A stretch of 64,000 nucleotides of DNA from Polytrichum commune (taxonomy: Eukaryota; Streptophyta; Polytrichopsida; Polytrichales; Polytrichaceae): NCBI GenBank assembly GCA_950295325.1, contig OX485805.1, forward strand, positions 51,298,758-51,362,757, given 5' to 3'. Positions within the stretch are counted from its first letter, which is position 1, and each line of letters begins with the position of its first letter. Position numbers and translations under genes: made by a program. Positions 11,096-20,691 of this stretch are shown piece by piece. The notes under the pieces are model-generated. The model was not told the DNA's origin, did not search any database, and saw nothing but the letters and a program-made list of their open reading frames with translations.

Positions 11096-11860
11096 AAACC
11101 CTGTGCGTTAACGCACAGGGTTTTACCTCCCAACTTTGGCCTTCCTAAGTTGCGCTTACAAACCCTGTGCATTAACGCACAGGGTTTCTCCTCCCAACTT
11201 TTTTGCCTCCTAAGTTGCTCTTACAAACCCTGTGCGTTAACGCACAGGGTTTCTTCTCCCAACGTTTTGCCTCCTAAGTTGCGCTTACAAACCCTGTGCG
11301 TTAACGCACAAGGTTTCTCCTCCCAACTTTTGGCCTTTCTAAGTTGTTATTACAAACCCTGTGCGTTAACGCACAGGGTTTTAGCTCCCAGCTTTTGGCC
11401 TTCCTAAGTTGCTATTATAAATCCTGTGCGTTAACGCACAGGGTTTTAGCTCCCAACTTTTGGCCTCCCTAAGTTGTTCTTATAAACCTTGTGCGTTAAC
11501 GTACAGGGTTTTACCTCCCAACTTCTCGCCTCCTAAGTTGCTCTTATAAACCCTGTGCGTTAACGTACAGGGTTTTACCTCCCAACTTCTCGCCTCCTAA
11601 GTTGCTCTTGTAAACCATGTGCGTTAACGTACAGGGTTTACCTCCCAACTTCTCGCCTCCTAAATTGCTCTTATAAACCATGTGCGTTAGCGTACAGGGT
11701 TTTACCTCCCAACTTCTCGCCTCCTAAGTTGCTCTTATAAACCCTGTACGTTCTCCTCCTAACTTCTAGCCTTCCTAAATTTCTGTTATATACCATGTGC
11801 ATTAACGTATAGGATTTCTCCTCTCCAATTTATAACCTCTATAAATTGCTACTACATGAC
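11096..11860. repeat. Palindromic array 2: 12-13 units of a 28-bp palindrome, period about 63 bp
   Basis: The complete unit is AAACCCTGTGCGTT followed directly by its reverse complement, centred on GTTAAC. Units start near 11096, 11160, 11225, 11289, 11354, 11419, 11484, 11546, 11611, 11676, 11738, 11790 and 11850. The spacer is conserved (acctcccaacttttggcctt, then cctaagttgct). The first, third and fifth units keep full dyad symmetry; from about 11484 the right arm changes to ACGTACAGGG and symmetry fails, and the last units are vestigial. The conserved spacers make it a satellite array and exclude CRISPR. Confidence 0.93.
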
Positions 11861-11941
11861 ATGTGAAAGAACGTACAAGGTTCTCCGTCCTAACTTACAA
11901 CTTATGCACTATCAAATTATGTGAACGTTGAACTAACTTAC

Positions 11942-12222
11942 CTTTTGTTTGTCGTCTTCTTTGAACCCGTCTTCAATTCGGACTCTGATATACGATCGTC
12001 TACATCTTCTTTGCTCTTTGCACCTTCATCATCCTCCATCGTATGAAAATCCAGTGTCTTCACAGTTTCTTCTACCGTATTCAACAAGTTTCTTTTCCCT
12101 TCATTTTTTGCATCCTTCTTTCCCACACTGAGTCTGAATCTCTTTTTCTCGGAAGTGAAATACAAAGCTTTCCTACGTCTTCTCTTCGGCCTCACGGGTG
12201 TTCTCTCTACATCGTCCACCAT
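11942..12222 (-). CDS. Basic N-terminal exon, probably exon 1 of the ParB-methyltransferase-like gene
   Basis: The frame starts at ATG 12222 (MVDDVERTPVRPKRRRRKAL) and encodes a lysine/arginine-rich region with likely nuclear-localisation signals, then an acidic segment. It ends at a strong donor, AAAAG|GTAAGT, at 11942/11941. The next good acceptor on this strand is at 10043, so intron 1 would be about 1.9 kb and would contain both palindromic arrays. Joining the two exons as written puts a stop soon after the junction, so either one frameshift has accumulated or another small exon is missed. The alternative is a separate small gene of about 94 codons. It starts only 522 bp from the divergent transposase start. 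Confidence 0.5.
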
Positions 12223-12744
12223 CGTTGGTGTCTATGATATGTTTTCTATGAGGTACTATCATTTATTCTTCCAATGTATCTATCTCACAAAATCCGGCGT
12301 ATATTACGATCACATATTGTAATTGGCGTTCAATGAACGAGATATTTCGACGCGTTTGTCATTATGTGTTTATTTTTGTTATATCCGCCAAAATTTTCTG
12401 ACACCTACTTTGTTCTATTCATAATGATCAATAATTTATTTTTCCAACCAATTTTAATTCTTTCTACATCTGCGTCAGTCCACACATATATATTTTAAAT
12501 TTCTACCAATGCTTTTAGTATTTGACACCATTTTGTGTATATCTTGCTTGTAAATATTCTCTGATTATTATTGTGTTATGTCCACTTCTGTATTATTAGA
12601 TGCTATGTATCACACGCTTTCATCTTCATCCATTATTGTATCACATGTTTTCATTTCCATTCATTTCCTCACACAACTCTATACAAAAGCAACATTCACC
12701 CCATATTTTTGTGATGTGTTGTTCATATGTTCTTTTGATTTTCT
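12223..12744. promoter_or_regulatory. Divergent promoter spacer between the two transposon genes
   Basis: This AT-rich 522-bp interval separates the minus-strand start at 12222 from the plus-strand start at 12745. TATA-like tracts are present (for example cacatatatattttaaa near 12483-12498). The arrangement implies shared or linked transcription of the two genes, although no specific operator can be identified. Confidence 0.45.
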
Positions 12745-14869
12745 ATGGCTACCATTAAAGCTCATGGATCTTTTGTTCCCTTCATCTTGCCACTCCAAGA
12801 TGATGGTCATGTGAGTGTTTCAGAGGATTACTTAGTTTGAGATTCAACCTCCAGATAGGAACCACGTATTTAGAGCATGAGATGTACTTTGTAGATGGAG
12901 AGGTGTATGAAACGATTTTGGTTCCAAAAAATAGAACTGATGTTGGTTTTATGTGGATCTTAGGACCTGGTTCATTTAGGGTGATAGGACTTTCTGAATC
13001 TCAGATGCAAGCTTCAACTGTCATTTTGACAAACGAATCTGGTACATCCACAGTTCTAATTCGCTCTATCACACATGTTAAGGTGGAACCCCTTGATGAT
13101 AGTGTGTTTGTGCTATCAGATTCAGAAGATGACATTTGTGCATCTGTTGATCTTTCAAACACATCGCCATTTCCATTTAGAAGTGTTCATTCTACTCCTT
13201 CCCAAAATCCTATACATGTAGCCAAATCCCCTTGCGGTCTTATGTACAAGAAGGTGGTTCCCCAAATCTCACATTCTCAACGTCTTCCACTACACCCTTC
13301 ACCTTCATCTACAGGGTTGACTATGGTTGATGCCTTGAAGCTGACAAAGTCAAGAAAAAGATCAAAGTCCGATCTTGCATCCATTGATTTTGACAGTATA
13401 GATGTTCGTGAAGTCAAGTACTTACCATCTTCTTTTAATGGTGATGTTTTGTTTCTCTTGCCTTTTGTAGCACTCAAAGCTCCAAATACGTATGGTTGCT
13501 CAATGGACGGCATTGACAAGATGTGCGACGGTCACCCTTGGTGCACCACCAAAACCACGAATATCCAAAATGACTTTGGACTGTCCTTCCGGCGCTCTAC
13601 TTGTGCTGGTCATCTCCAATGTCATAATGACTACTATGATTACATGAATCACAATGGAGGCCTCCGGAACAACACTGAATGGGCCGGTTCAACTCCTATC
13701 CCATTTGCTGTGGGTGTTGTTCCCCCTACTAAGTCCACTGTCGAGTGTAAGGTATGTCGTTCCACACATGTGTGCATTGCTTTGTATAATGCTCGAATCA
13801 TATACATCCACTCCACATCCGTTGGAATGTCTAGGGCTTGCATTCATCTTGGTGTATATGATCACCCTGTGGCCAATGGCACATGCCGAAATCATTGGAC
13901 ATGACATACCAATGCGTTGCAAATGAAGTATTAAAAACACCCACAGCAAAAAATTCAGCCATAGTTATGGCGGCGAGCAAACAATTCTTGGCCGATTACC
14001 TTCTCAAATATCCCGCAAATGTCGAAGGCCATCACTTGGTTGGTTCATCCCTAGAGGTCGTCATGGACAAATTCAGCACTCTTGCGTCTCCAAATTGTCG
14101 TAACTTTGTATTTAGATCAAAGCGTTTTTTGCGTAGTGGAATGAGAACTATGGATAGTATTATGGCGCTCAAAGACCACTCTGCTTTTAAATTCGTCCAT
14201 GGTAGTCGGTTCCCAAGGCAGTCAAAGGACAAAGTGTTTGTTTTTAAGATGTCTGTAGACCTTCCAGGTAGTGGTGTGGAGCTTGTGAAGAGGATGCAAG
14301 TCGGTGGGGATATGGAGAATTCATGAATTATATTTGACCATGTCAAACGTTTGAAGGACTGGACGACCATGGCTTGCCATGTGTACGACAGTCGATACTA
14401 TAAAGTGTTGACTATTGTGTGTTGTGACATGCAATCTGAAGATGGTGCAGCACAAATTCTATTTTGGGAAAATTTGAATGTTGTCATGGCAGAAAATGGT
14501 GTACCAAACGTAAACTTCAAAGGGTTTATGGCTGATAGTGCTCAAGCTAATTGGAATGCCGTGAGGGCGATTTACGGGGATGGTGATCCAAATCTACCCA
14601 TGATTGCACGTGAGCGTACATGTCTTTTCCATTGGTCCGCAAGCTTGGATAAGGTGACCCAAAAGTATATCAAACCATCCTTGCAATTTCAACACAAACA
14701 AATATGCAAGGATTACAAAGACGCGAAAACAATGGACGACGCTGAGACCAAGTACCATGTGATTTGTTCTTGGTGGTTGTTATCTGGAGCTGCCTCCGAA
14801 GAAGGCATCCTTGGCCTTTCAGAGTGGTTGGGATTTTGGTACTTTCGTTACAGACAATGGGGTGGCCAT

Positions 14870-15395
14870 ATGCTACTTGTAAGTATATATCAAACTTCAT
14901 TACTCAATGTAATATATCTTATGTTTTTCTTATCTTTGTCTTTCTGTGTTGTTCATAGGATATGACAATAGAAGAGCGTGCGGGAATGCCAACATGCAAC
15001 CTTGCAGAGACTGTACACAACAAACAACAAACAGTTTGGGTCGTTCGACCCAAACCTTGTATGCAGTTTGGGTCGTTCGAGTCAAACGTGGCAGCTATTT
15101 TGGGTCGTTCGAGTCAAACGTGGCAGTTATTTTGGGTCGAACGACCCAAACCTAGATATATAATCTATCTTATGTTTGTCTTATCCTTATATTTGTGTGT
15201 TGTTCATATGCTAATTGTAAGTACATATCAAACTTCATTATTCACTGTCATTCACTATCTTGCCACTGATATATAATATATCTTATGTTTTTCTTATTCT
15301 TGTATTTGTGTGTTGTTCATAGGATATGACAATAGAAGAGCGTGCAGAAATGCCAACATGCAACCTTGCAGAGACTGTGCACAACAAATGGCTCC
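14870..15395 (+). repeat. Segmental duplication of intron and exon start flanking palindromes
   Basis: The intron end and the following exon start (gatatgacaatagaagagcg, through cacaacaaa) occur at 14950-15026 and again at 15314-15390. The intron itself (tatatcttatgtttttctta, tgtgttgttcata) is present about three times between 14880 and 15322. Four family-1 palindromes sit exactly between the two exon copies. The second copy is the one that continues in frame into the rest of the transposase. Confidence 0.85.
15033..15152. repeat. Four units of palindrome family 1 within the transposase
   Basis: Units lie near 15033, 15066, 15098 and 15131. The outer two are complete, with TTTGGGTCG and CGACCCAAA arms. 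The inner two have CGAGTCAAA on the right, an identical change in both, so they were duplicated after it arose. Spacing is 32-33 bp, as in the array at 10311-10622. Confidence 0.9.
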
Positions 15396-15555
15396 AACAG
15401 TCCGGCAACAAGATGATTTGTTTATATGAAGCTACAGTGGACGACATGATCCGTGCCTTCATGCAAATTGCAAATTACCGGACATGGTTGAAAGGGGGGT
15501 CTGATGGTAAAGGTCCTGATTCGGCATCCTTGAAACTCAAAGCGGCTGCCAGGTG

Positions 15556-15560
15556 TGGAG
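15556..15560. repeat. Left TSD (TGGAG) of the nested LTR-type element
   Basis: It is repeated exactly at 19627-19631. Removing the element and one copy restores the transposase frame across the site, AARCGDPKMLADAMKF. Confidence 0.9.
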
Positions 15561-16161
15561 TGTGGGAGTCCAAATTCGACGGAAATACGGAAATACGGAT
15601 TCCATTTCCGTGTTTTTCCCTGCTTATCTGAAGGTAATAGGGTCCCTTAGGTTAAAATTAATTGTACTAGGAAATAGAGTATTCTAACTCCACCTTGCGT
15701 GATAAAACGGCTTAAAATAAGTACTATGACCGGTCCGTCAATTTGGATGGGCGGACCGTGTAATCATGATCCGAACCATTGGTCCGGACCAAGTAACGGA
15801 CGCGCCAAGATTACCCAACGGACCGGAAGTGGCGGTTATAACGGGTTTATGACGGTTGGGGGAAGACCGTCGGAAAACTGTTATAACCGTTTTCCGTTAA
15901 TCCAAACGGTAACAGAGGAGGGATATTTAGGAATCCCTTCCTTCTCCTTCCCACTTTTTTCTGATTCATAAACGACGAAATTGCTGAGAGAACGAGTGGT
16001 GAGGTTGTTGTCATTTCGAGCCGCCAGCAGTTGGATTGCTGGGACTCAGCACTTTTCAGTCACCGGCAGTTGGCTTGCCGGGACTCTGTAGCAGTTAGTC
16101 GGAAGAGAGGGAATCCGGAAGGGAGAGAGAGAGTTTGCAAGTCGGAAAGCTAGAGAGGAAA

Positions 16162-18234
16162 ATGCCGGAAGCACGGGAAGAGGATCAACGGGAACCCATC
16201 CCGATTCCGCTGAAAGCCCTCACCCCTGCAATTCCGAGGGAGGATAGAGAGCTGCAAGAGCTCGCGGAGGATCTCCGGGTCATGGGTTGTGCGGGATTGC
16301 TCTCTAAACCCTGGAACCTCAGAGCGAAAGATACCCTTCGGGAGTTTAAGTTCGAGAGAGGCAATCAATGGTTAGGCACAAAGAGGAGGGATCCGGAAAA
16401 TTGGACTCCGGATACCTGGAACAGGGTCTACGGGTTTCCCAGGGGGATTGCCAAAGGGTGGGCTGGCCGCCGCGACGGCCTGTTCGCCGGAAAGTTCAGA
16501 GGGGACGCGGACCCAAAGGACGGATTCCACCCTGGGAACTGCCGGAATATTAGGGAGTGGAGAGTGTTAGAGTTTCTCCTGCCCATTCTCAACCCGGACA
16601 AGCCGAAGCGGATTAGCCTCACCATGGCTAATACGCTGTTTGGTGCAATGTCCGGAGTCCGACCGGTGAACTGGGGCCTGATCATCCAGGAGATAGTCGG
16701 ACGGGCCCTCCCCCACATCGGCCGGAAACCCTCCTTCCTCTCCCCCTTCATTTTGCACCTCTACCAGCACTTCGGCTGCATCTTGGCGGAGGAAGAGGAC
16801 CTGCTAACGATAGCGGCGGACGAGGTCGCCTACAAGCTTCTTCCGGAAGCCGGAGACGTCGAGACGGAGACCTCCAGCGACCCCATTCTTCCGGAAGCAC
16901 CCCCCTCGTCACCCGGAAGCCCGCCGCCAACCGTCTCGAGGCCACTCTCTCCCCCTCCTCCTCACCATCATCCGGAAGTCGGACCCAGCCGGGAGACCAC
17001 ATGGCGAAATGTGGACCTATCAGCTTGGGACTTTCCGGAAAATCCCTTCAAGCGGATGCAGGAGGGGATGGAGGACCTGCAAACCCAGTACTTCCGGCTG
17101 GAGCACATCGTCCGAGGAGCGAACCAGGCTCTGGACGACTGAGGGCCCAGAAATATTCTTCGAGAGTTGGCAAAAAGGGCGGACCGGAAGGAGCTGGAGC
17201 AGGCCAAGACGGAGAACGCTCACCTCACCGCGCAGGTAGCGGCCATGACTCAGGAGCTGAGTCAGAAGAGCGAAGAGATCCGGAAGTACCACGCGGAGCA
17301 GGCGGTGCTCTTCAGCCGGATCCGGGAGTTGGTGGGGCACCCGGCGGAGATCGTCAACAAGGCGCACCTCTACGACCGGATGATGGAGTCCGGAGAGCCC
17401 GCTTCCGCCAGGCAGATCCTTCCCATCCTCGTGAAGTACTCACGGACGATGAAGGACCTCCTAGCGGAAATCCAGAGGGTGGTCCCACCAAGCGGAACAC
17501 CCCGGCGGGTACTCTATCCGGGTCCACCTGGGTCACCAACCGGAACCCTCTATGAGGTAGTTGGTGAAGTGGCCCTGGTGCAGAATCCGCCGACATCTGC
17601 AGGACCCAGCCAGCAGGGAGGCGGCTCGCAGCCGGCTAGTTCCGGGAGGGTTCCGGAACAGGCCCGTTATCCCCAGGTGAGGAGGAAGAGTACCGGGTCG
17701 GTCCGATCCGGGAGAGGCCAGTCCCCGGTTCCGCGAAACTCGGATCGATCCCGGACTCCGGATAGGGCTAGGACGCCGATCCGGCACCAGACTTCTGATC
17801 GGGAGGCAACTCCGAGTAGGGGCAAGGCCCCTATGACCCACGCCTCACCATCGTCTCCGCAGGACTGCCAAATGGTGAGTCCCTTTCCTCCGCCACCCTC
17901 AAGGGCGGCCTCCAACAGGGATCCGCGGACAGCTTCGATCTCGGGCGGACGGAATCCGGAGCAGGGCACCGGAAGCGATCCTTCTCCGATCCGGAGCCTC
18001 CGGATGGGGGTAGTTTCCGGAACCCCAGGAACAGTCTCCGGAACACCAGGGACCGGGACACCGCGGACCGAGAGAGCAGCGGATTCGGAGGACGAGGTTG
18101 CCCCGTCTCCGAACATGAGAAGAATGCTCACACGGCTGCAAAAGGCATCGCCGGGAGGGGGCTCATCCGCCGTCAGCGGGTTAGGCAGTCACTCAAAGGA
18201 GGGATCGGCTCCGAAGAAGCACCGCTCTTCTTAG
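16162..18234 (+). pseudogene. Gag-like ORF of the nested element, one internal TGA
   Basis: One frame starts at ATG 16162 (MPEAREEDQREPIPIP). It runs 326 codons to a TGA at 17140-17142 and then continues in the same frame to TAG near 18234, about 690 codons in all. The first part has a globular region with W/F-rich blocks (WTPDTWNRVYGFPRG, RKPSFLSPFILHLY) that recalls plant retroelement gag-like or mobile-domain proteins. After the stop comes a heptad-rich coiled coil (LEQAKTENAHLTAQVAAM), then a long Ser/Pro/Arg-rich disordered tail. No zinc knuckle or protease was seen. The TGA may be a CGA-to-TGA mutation or a readthrough site; a single clean stop in an otherwise open frame suggests a young insertion. 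Confidence 0.6.
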
Positions 18235-18525
18235 TAGAGGAGAATAGCTAGTTTAGTTAGGCAGAATAGAGGTAGGCAAGTAGGACTTAGGAGTTTTTGA
18301 AGATGAGTAATAAAATTTTCCCTTGGGAGTGTCAGCGGAAAACCCGGATCTTGATCCGGGAAATCCGGGAAATCCGGGAGACCGGGTGTAGTTAGGGTTT
18401 TTCTTAGCGGCGGCCGCTTGGGCCGCCGCCCTCAGTTTAGGGATTTTGAGCCTCTACTTAAGGCTGAATAAGGAGCTTGAGAAGGGTTCCTTCTCCATTG
18501 TTGTATTGTGATTACTCCTACTCCA

Positions 18526-18531
18526 AATAAA
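18526..18531 (+). terminator. Likely polyadenylation signal of the nested element
   Basis: AATAAA follows the ORF by about 290 bp and precedes a T-rich stretch. Position and context fit a plant 3' end, but the cleavage site cannot be located. Confidence 0.4.
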
Positions 18532-18659
18532 TGCCTTTGCTTCTCGCTCCTTGACTTCTCTTTATTGATGTTTGTGTGAATGATCCTGAGATTGTTAGCG
18601 GAAGAGAGAGAGAGAGAGCATGAGGGATAGGAGCTCCGGATAGGACATGAGAGAAGAGA

Positions 18660-19170
18660 CCCGGATCAGATCCGGTTATTGCCTTGTAGATCCTCTCTGA
18701 GTGTAGTGGGAGGGAAACCTCACTAATCCGGTGGGTTGGGTAACGTCTAGGTGGGATAGCCGCTGGGAAGATTGGGTGAGATCCGGAAGGGATCCGGACT
18801 TACGCCAATCTGATCTTCTGAAGAGGTCCCACCGCCCTTAGACGGACCTATCCGGATGGTGGTACGGATCGCCCAGTTAGCTCAGATTGAGTAGAATCCA
18901 AGGTAGAGGTAGCCGGACAGATCCGTTGGAAGGAGAAGGGAAGGTCCGGATTAGTAAGGATTCCGGGTTGGAGGCCACCTCCGGAGTGAAGTAGGAAGAG
19001 ATCCTCATTGTTCCGGATGTCCGGGTAACATCTCGGTGAGACAGTCGTGGGAGATTAGGCAAAGGTCCGGAGGGGATCCGGACTTTACTGACCTTCCAAA
19101 GAGGTAGCCTCACTGGTGGACGGGACAATCCGGAAAGTGGTACGGGTCACCCACTCATCCCGTCGAGTCA
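18660..19170. repeat. Degenerate tandem duplication, unit about 290 bp
   Basis: Two blocks share order and wording: 'gatccggaagggatccggactta' at about 18780 matches 'ggtccggaggggatccggactt' at about 19063, and 'ggatggtggtacggatcgcc' at about 18853 matches 'ggaaagtggtacgggtcacc' at about 19131. The surrounding 'gggtaac.tc' and 'gtgggagatt' segments match too. The copies are well diverged. Confidence 0.7.
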
Positions 19171-20691
19171 GATCTCCGGTCGGAATCCGGACTCCTCTGG
19201 TCACTATGGTCCCAAGAAACAATTCGGATCTCTCTGTGTGACCTGCCAAGAGGGATCTGATCAATCCGGATTGGTTGTGAGGGAGTGTCCGGATTCCAAT
19301 CTTATCAAGGACGTCTTCACCGGAAGAAACCACCTATTCTAGAGGGTAGAAGTAAAGGGGTGGGTAAGTATTATAATGAGAACCTAGAGATACCATCCGG
19401 AAAGGCACACTCCGGAAAAAGGCTAAGAGTGTCCCCAAAGACCAAATATCCGGAAATTAGGGTTTCCGGAAATTTGGCTAAGGAAGAGGAAATAAGCAGG
19501 TACGGAGGGTTCTAGACCTCCTACATTTCACAGAATCCCTGGACGATACTAGGGTCATCTGGACAAACCCGGATTAGGCACTTAAACATGCCAATCCGGA
19601 TAAGTTGGTGTTCGCGTGTTCCCACATGGAGATCCAAAAATGTTGGCCGATGCCATGAAGTTTTATCCAGGGGCAGAAGACGTCAACACTAGAGATTGTG
19701 CATTGGAAGGGTCATAGCTCTTTGGTTCCACCAAACGCAAACTCAACCTACCACCGGGTGCTGATTGTGACTCTCATCGACCCGACAAAGTGAACTATTC
19801 CATTCCTCGTCCCAACACCCGAGCAACTCGTCAACGCATAGAAGAATCGTTGAGTTCTGCAATTCGTGGTGTGGCTCATACTACATCCGTATTAGAGACA
19901 AATTGTCTTGCTTCCAAGTGGCACATTGCAAGATTACCACCCAACTCAGCCAAACGATGTTGGGCACTGCAGGCCATCACAGGGACTATGTGCAATGCCA
20001 AAGTCGGGACTGGGAAACATGACACACCTGCTCCAACATACAAAGGGCTCAGAAAGGAATTTCGCTCTCCCAACAATGTGGAGTATGAATTTTGGTTTTG
20101 CCCTGACGACATCAAACGTTGTGTGAGTGGCAGTAAGAAGAAATATGTGTTAGACTGGCCTATAGTACCCAACACGTGGCCGGTAAAGATAGGTACCAAT
20201 CTATCGCAAGAGGAGGTTTTGGCACTTGAAGATGCTGGATTTCAACTACAGCAGAGGGAGGCATTGTCCCCTCGTCGTAGGCTTTCAACAATCGCAACTC
20301 TCCCCATCCCTCGCTCGCATTTTTCTATGCCACCAAACCCGGACGCCCACCCTACATTCAGGTTTGCAAAGACGGTGCGTCGTAATCCAATAGCACCGCT
20401 AGCGGATCACAAAAACAAATGGGAGAGCGCCGGACTCATGGAGGGTTACTATGTGGTTGGGGTCACTGCCATTCCATATCCGGGCTTTGGAGTGATAATC
20501 AACATTGTCTCCAAGCATGATATCACATATCATGTCACAATTGGCGACATCCCGCATTGCACATGTCCGGATTTCACAAAAATGTCCTCTCATGCATTGG
20601 GAAAGAAAGGAAAATGGGTGTATTGTAAACATCTTTATTATGTGTTTAGATTTTTGCGCAAAGTGGATTATGAGAGTGACAAGTTCATTCA

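Larger units (their letters stand above)
15561..19626 (+). mobile_element. GC-rich LTR-type element, 4066 bp, nested in the transposase
   Basis: It starts TGTGGGAGTCC and ends GTGTTCCCACA, so the tips form TGTGGGA/TCCCACA with TG..CA ends. It is flanked by 5-bp repeats TGGAG at 15556-15560 and 19627-19631. Both the ends and the TSD are typical of LTR retroelements. I find no pair of long direct repeats inside, no primer-binding site and no reverse transcriptase or integrase. It is either a solo LTR of unusual length that contains an ORF, or a non-autonomous derivative that lost its LTR pair. It carries one gag-like reading frame (16162-18234), an AATAAA at 18526 and degenerate tandem repeats. 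The composition is far more GC-rich than the host sequence, with CCGGA throughout. Confidence 0.8.

Noticed and set aside
11096-11860. CRISPR-like array (palindromic repeats with about 35-bp spacers)
   Set aside because: The spacers are nearly identical to one another, the repeat itself decays along the array, and the context is a eukaryotic transposon. It is a tandem satellite.
17001-17555. Alternative-frame ORFs in the GC-rich element
   Set aside because: They are shadows of the main frame 16162-18234, caused by the low stop frequency in GC-rich DNA.
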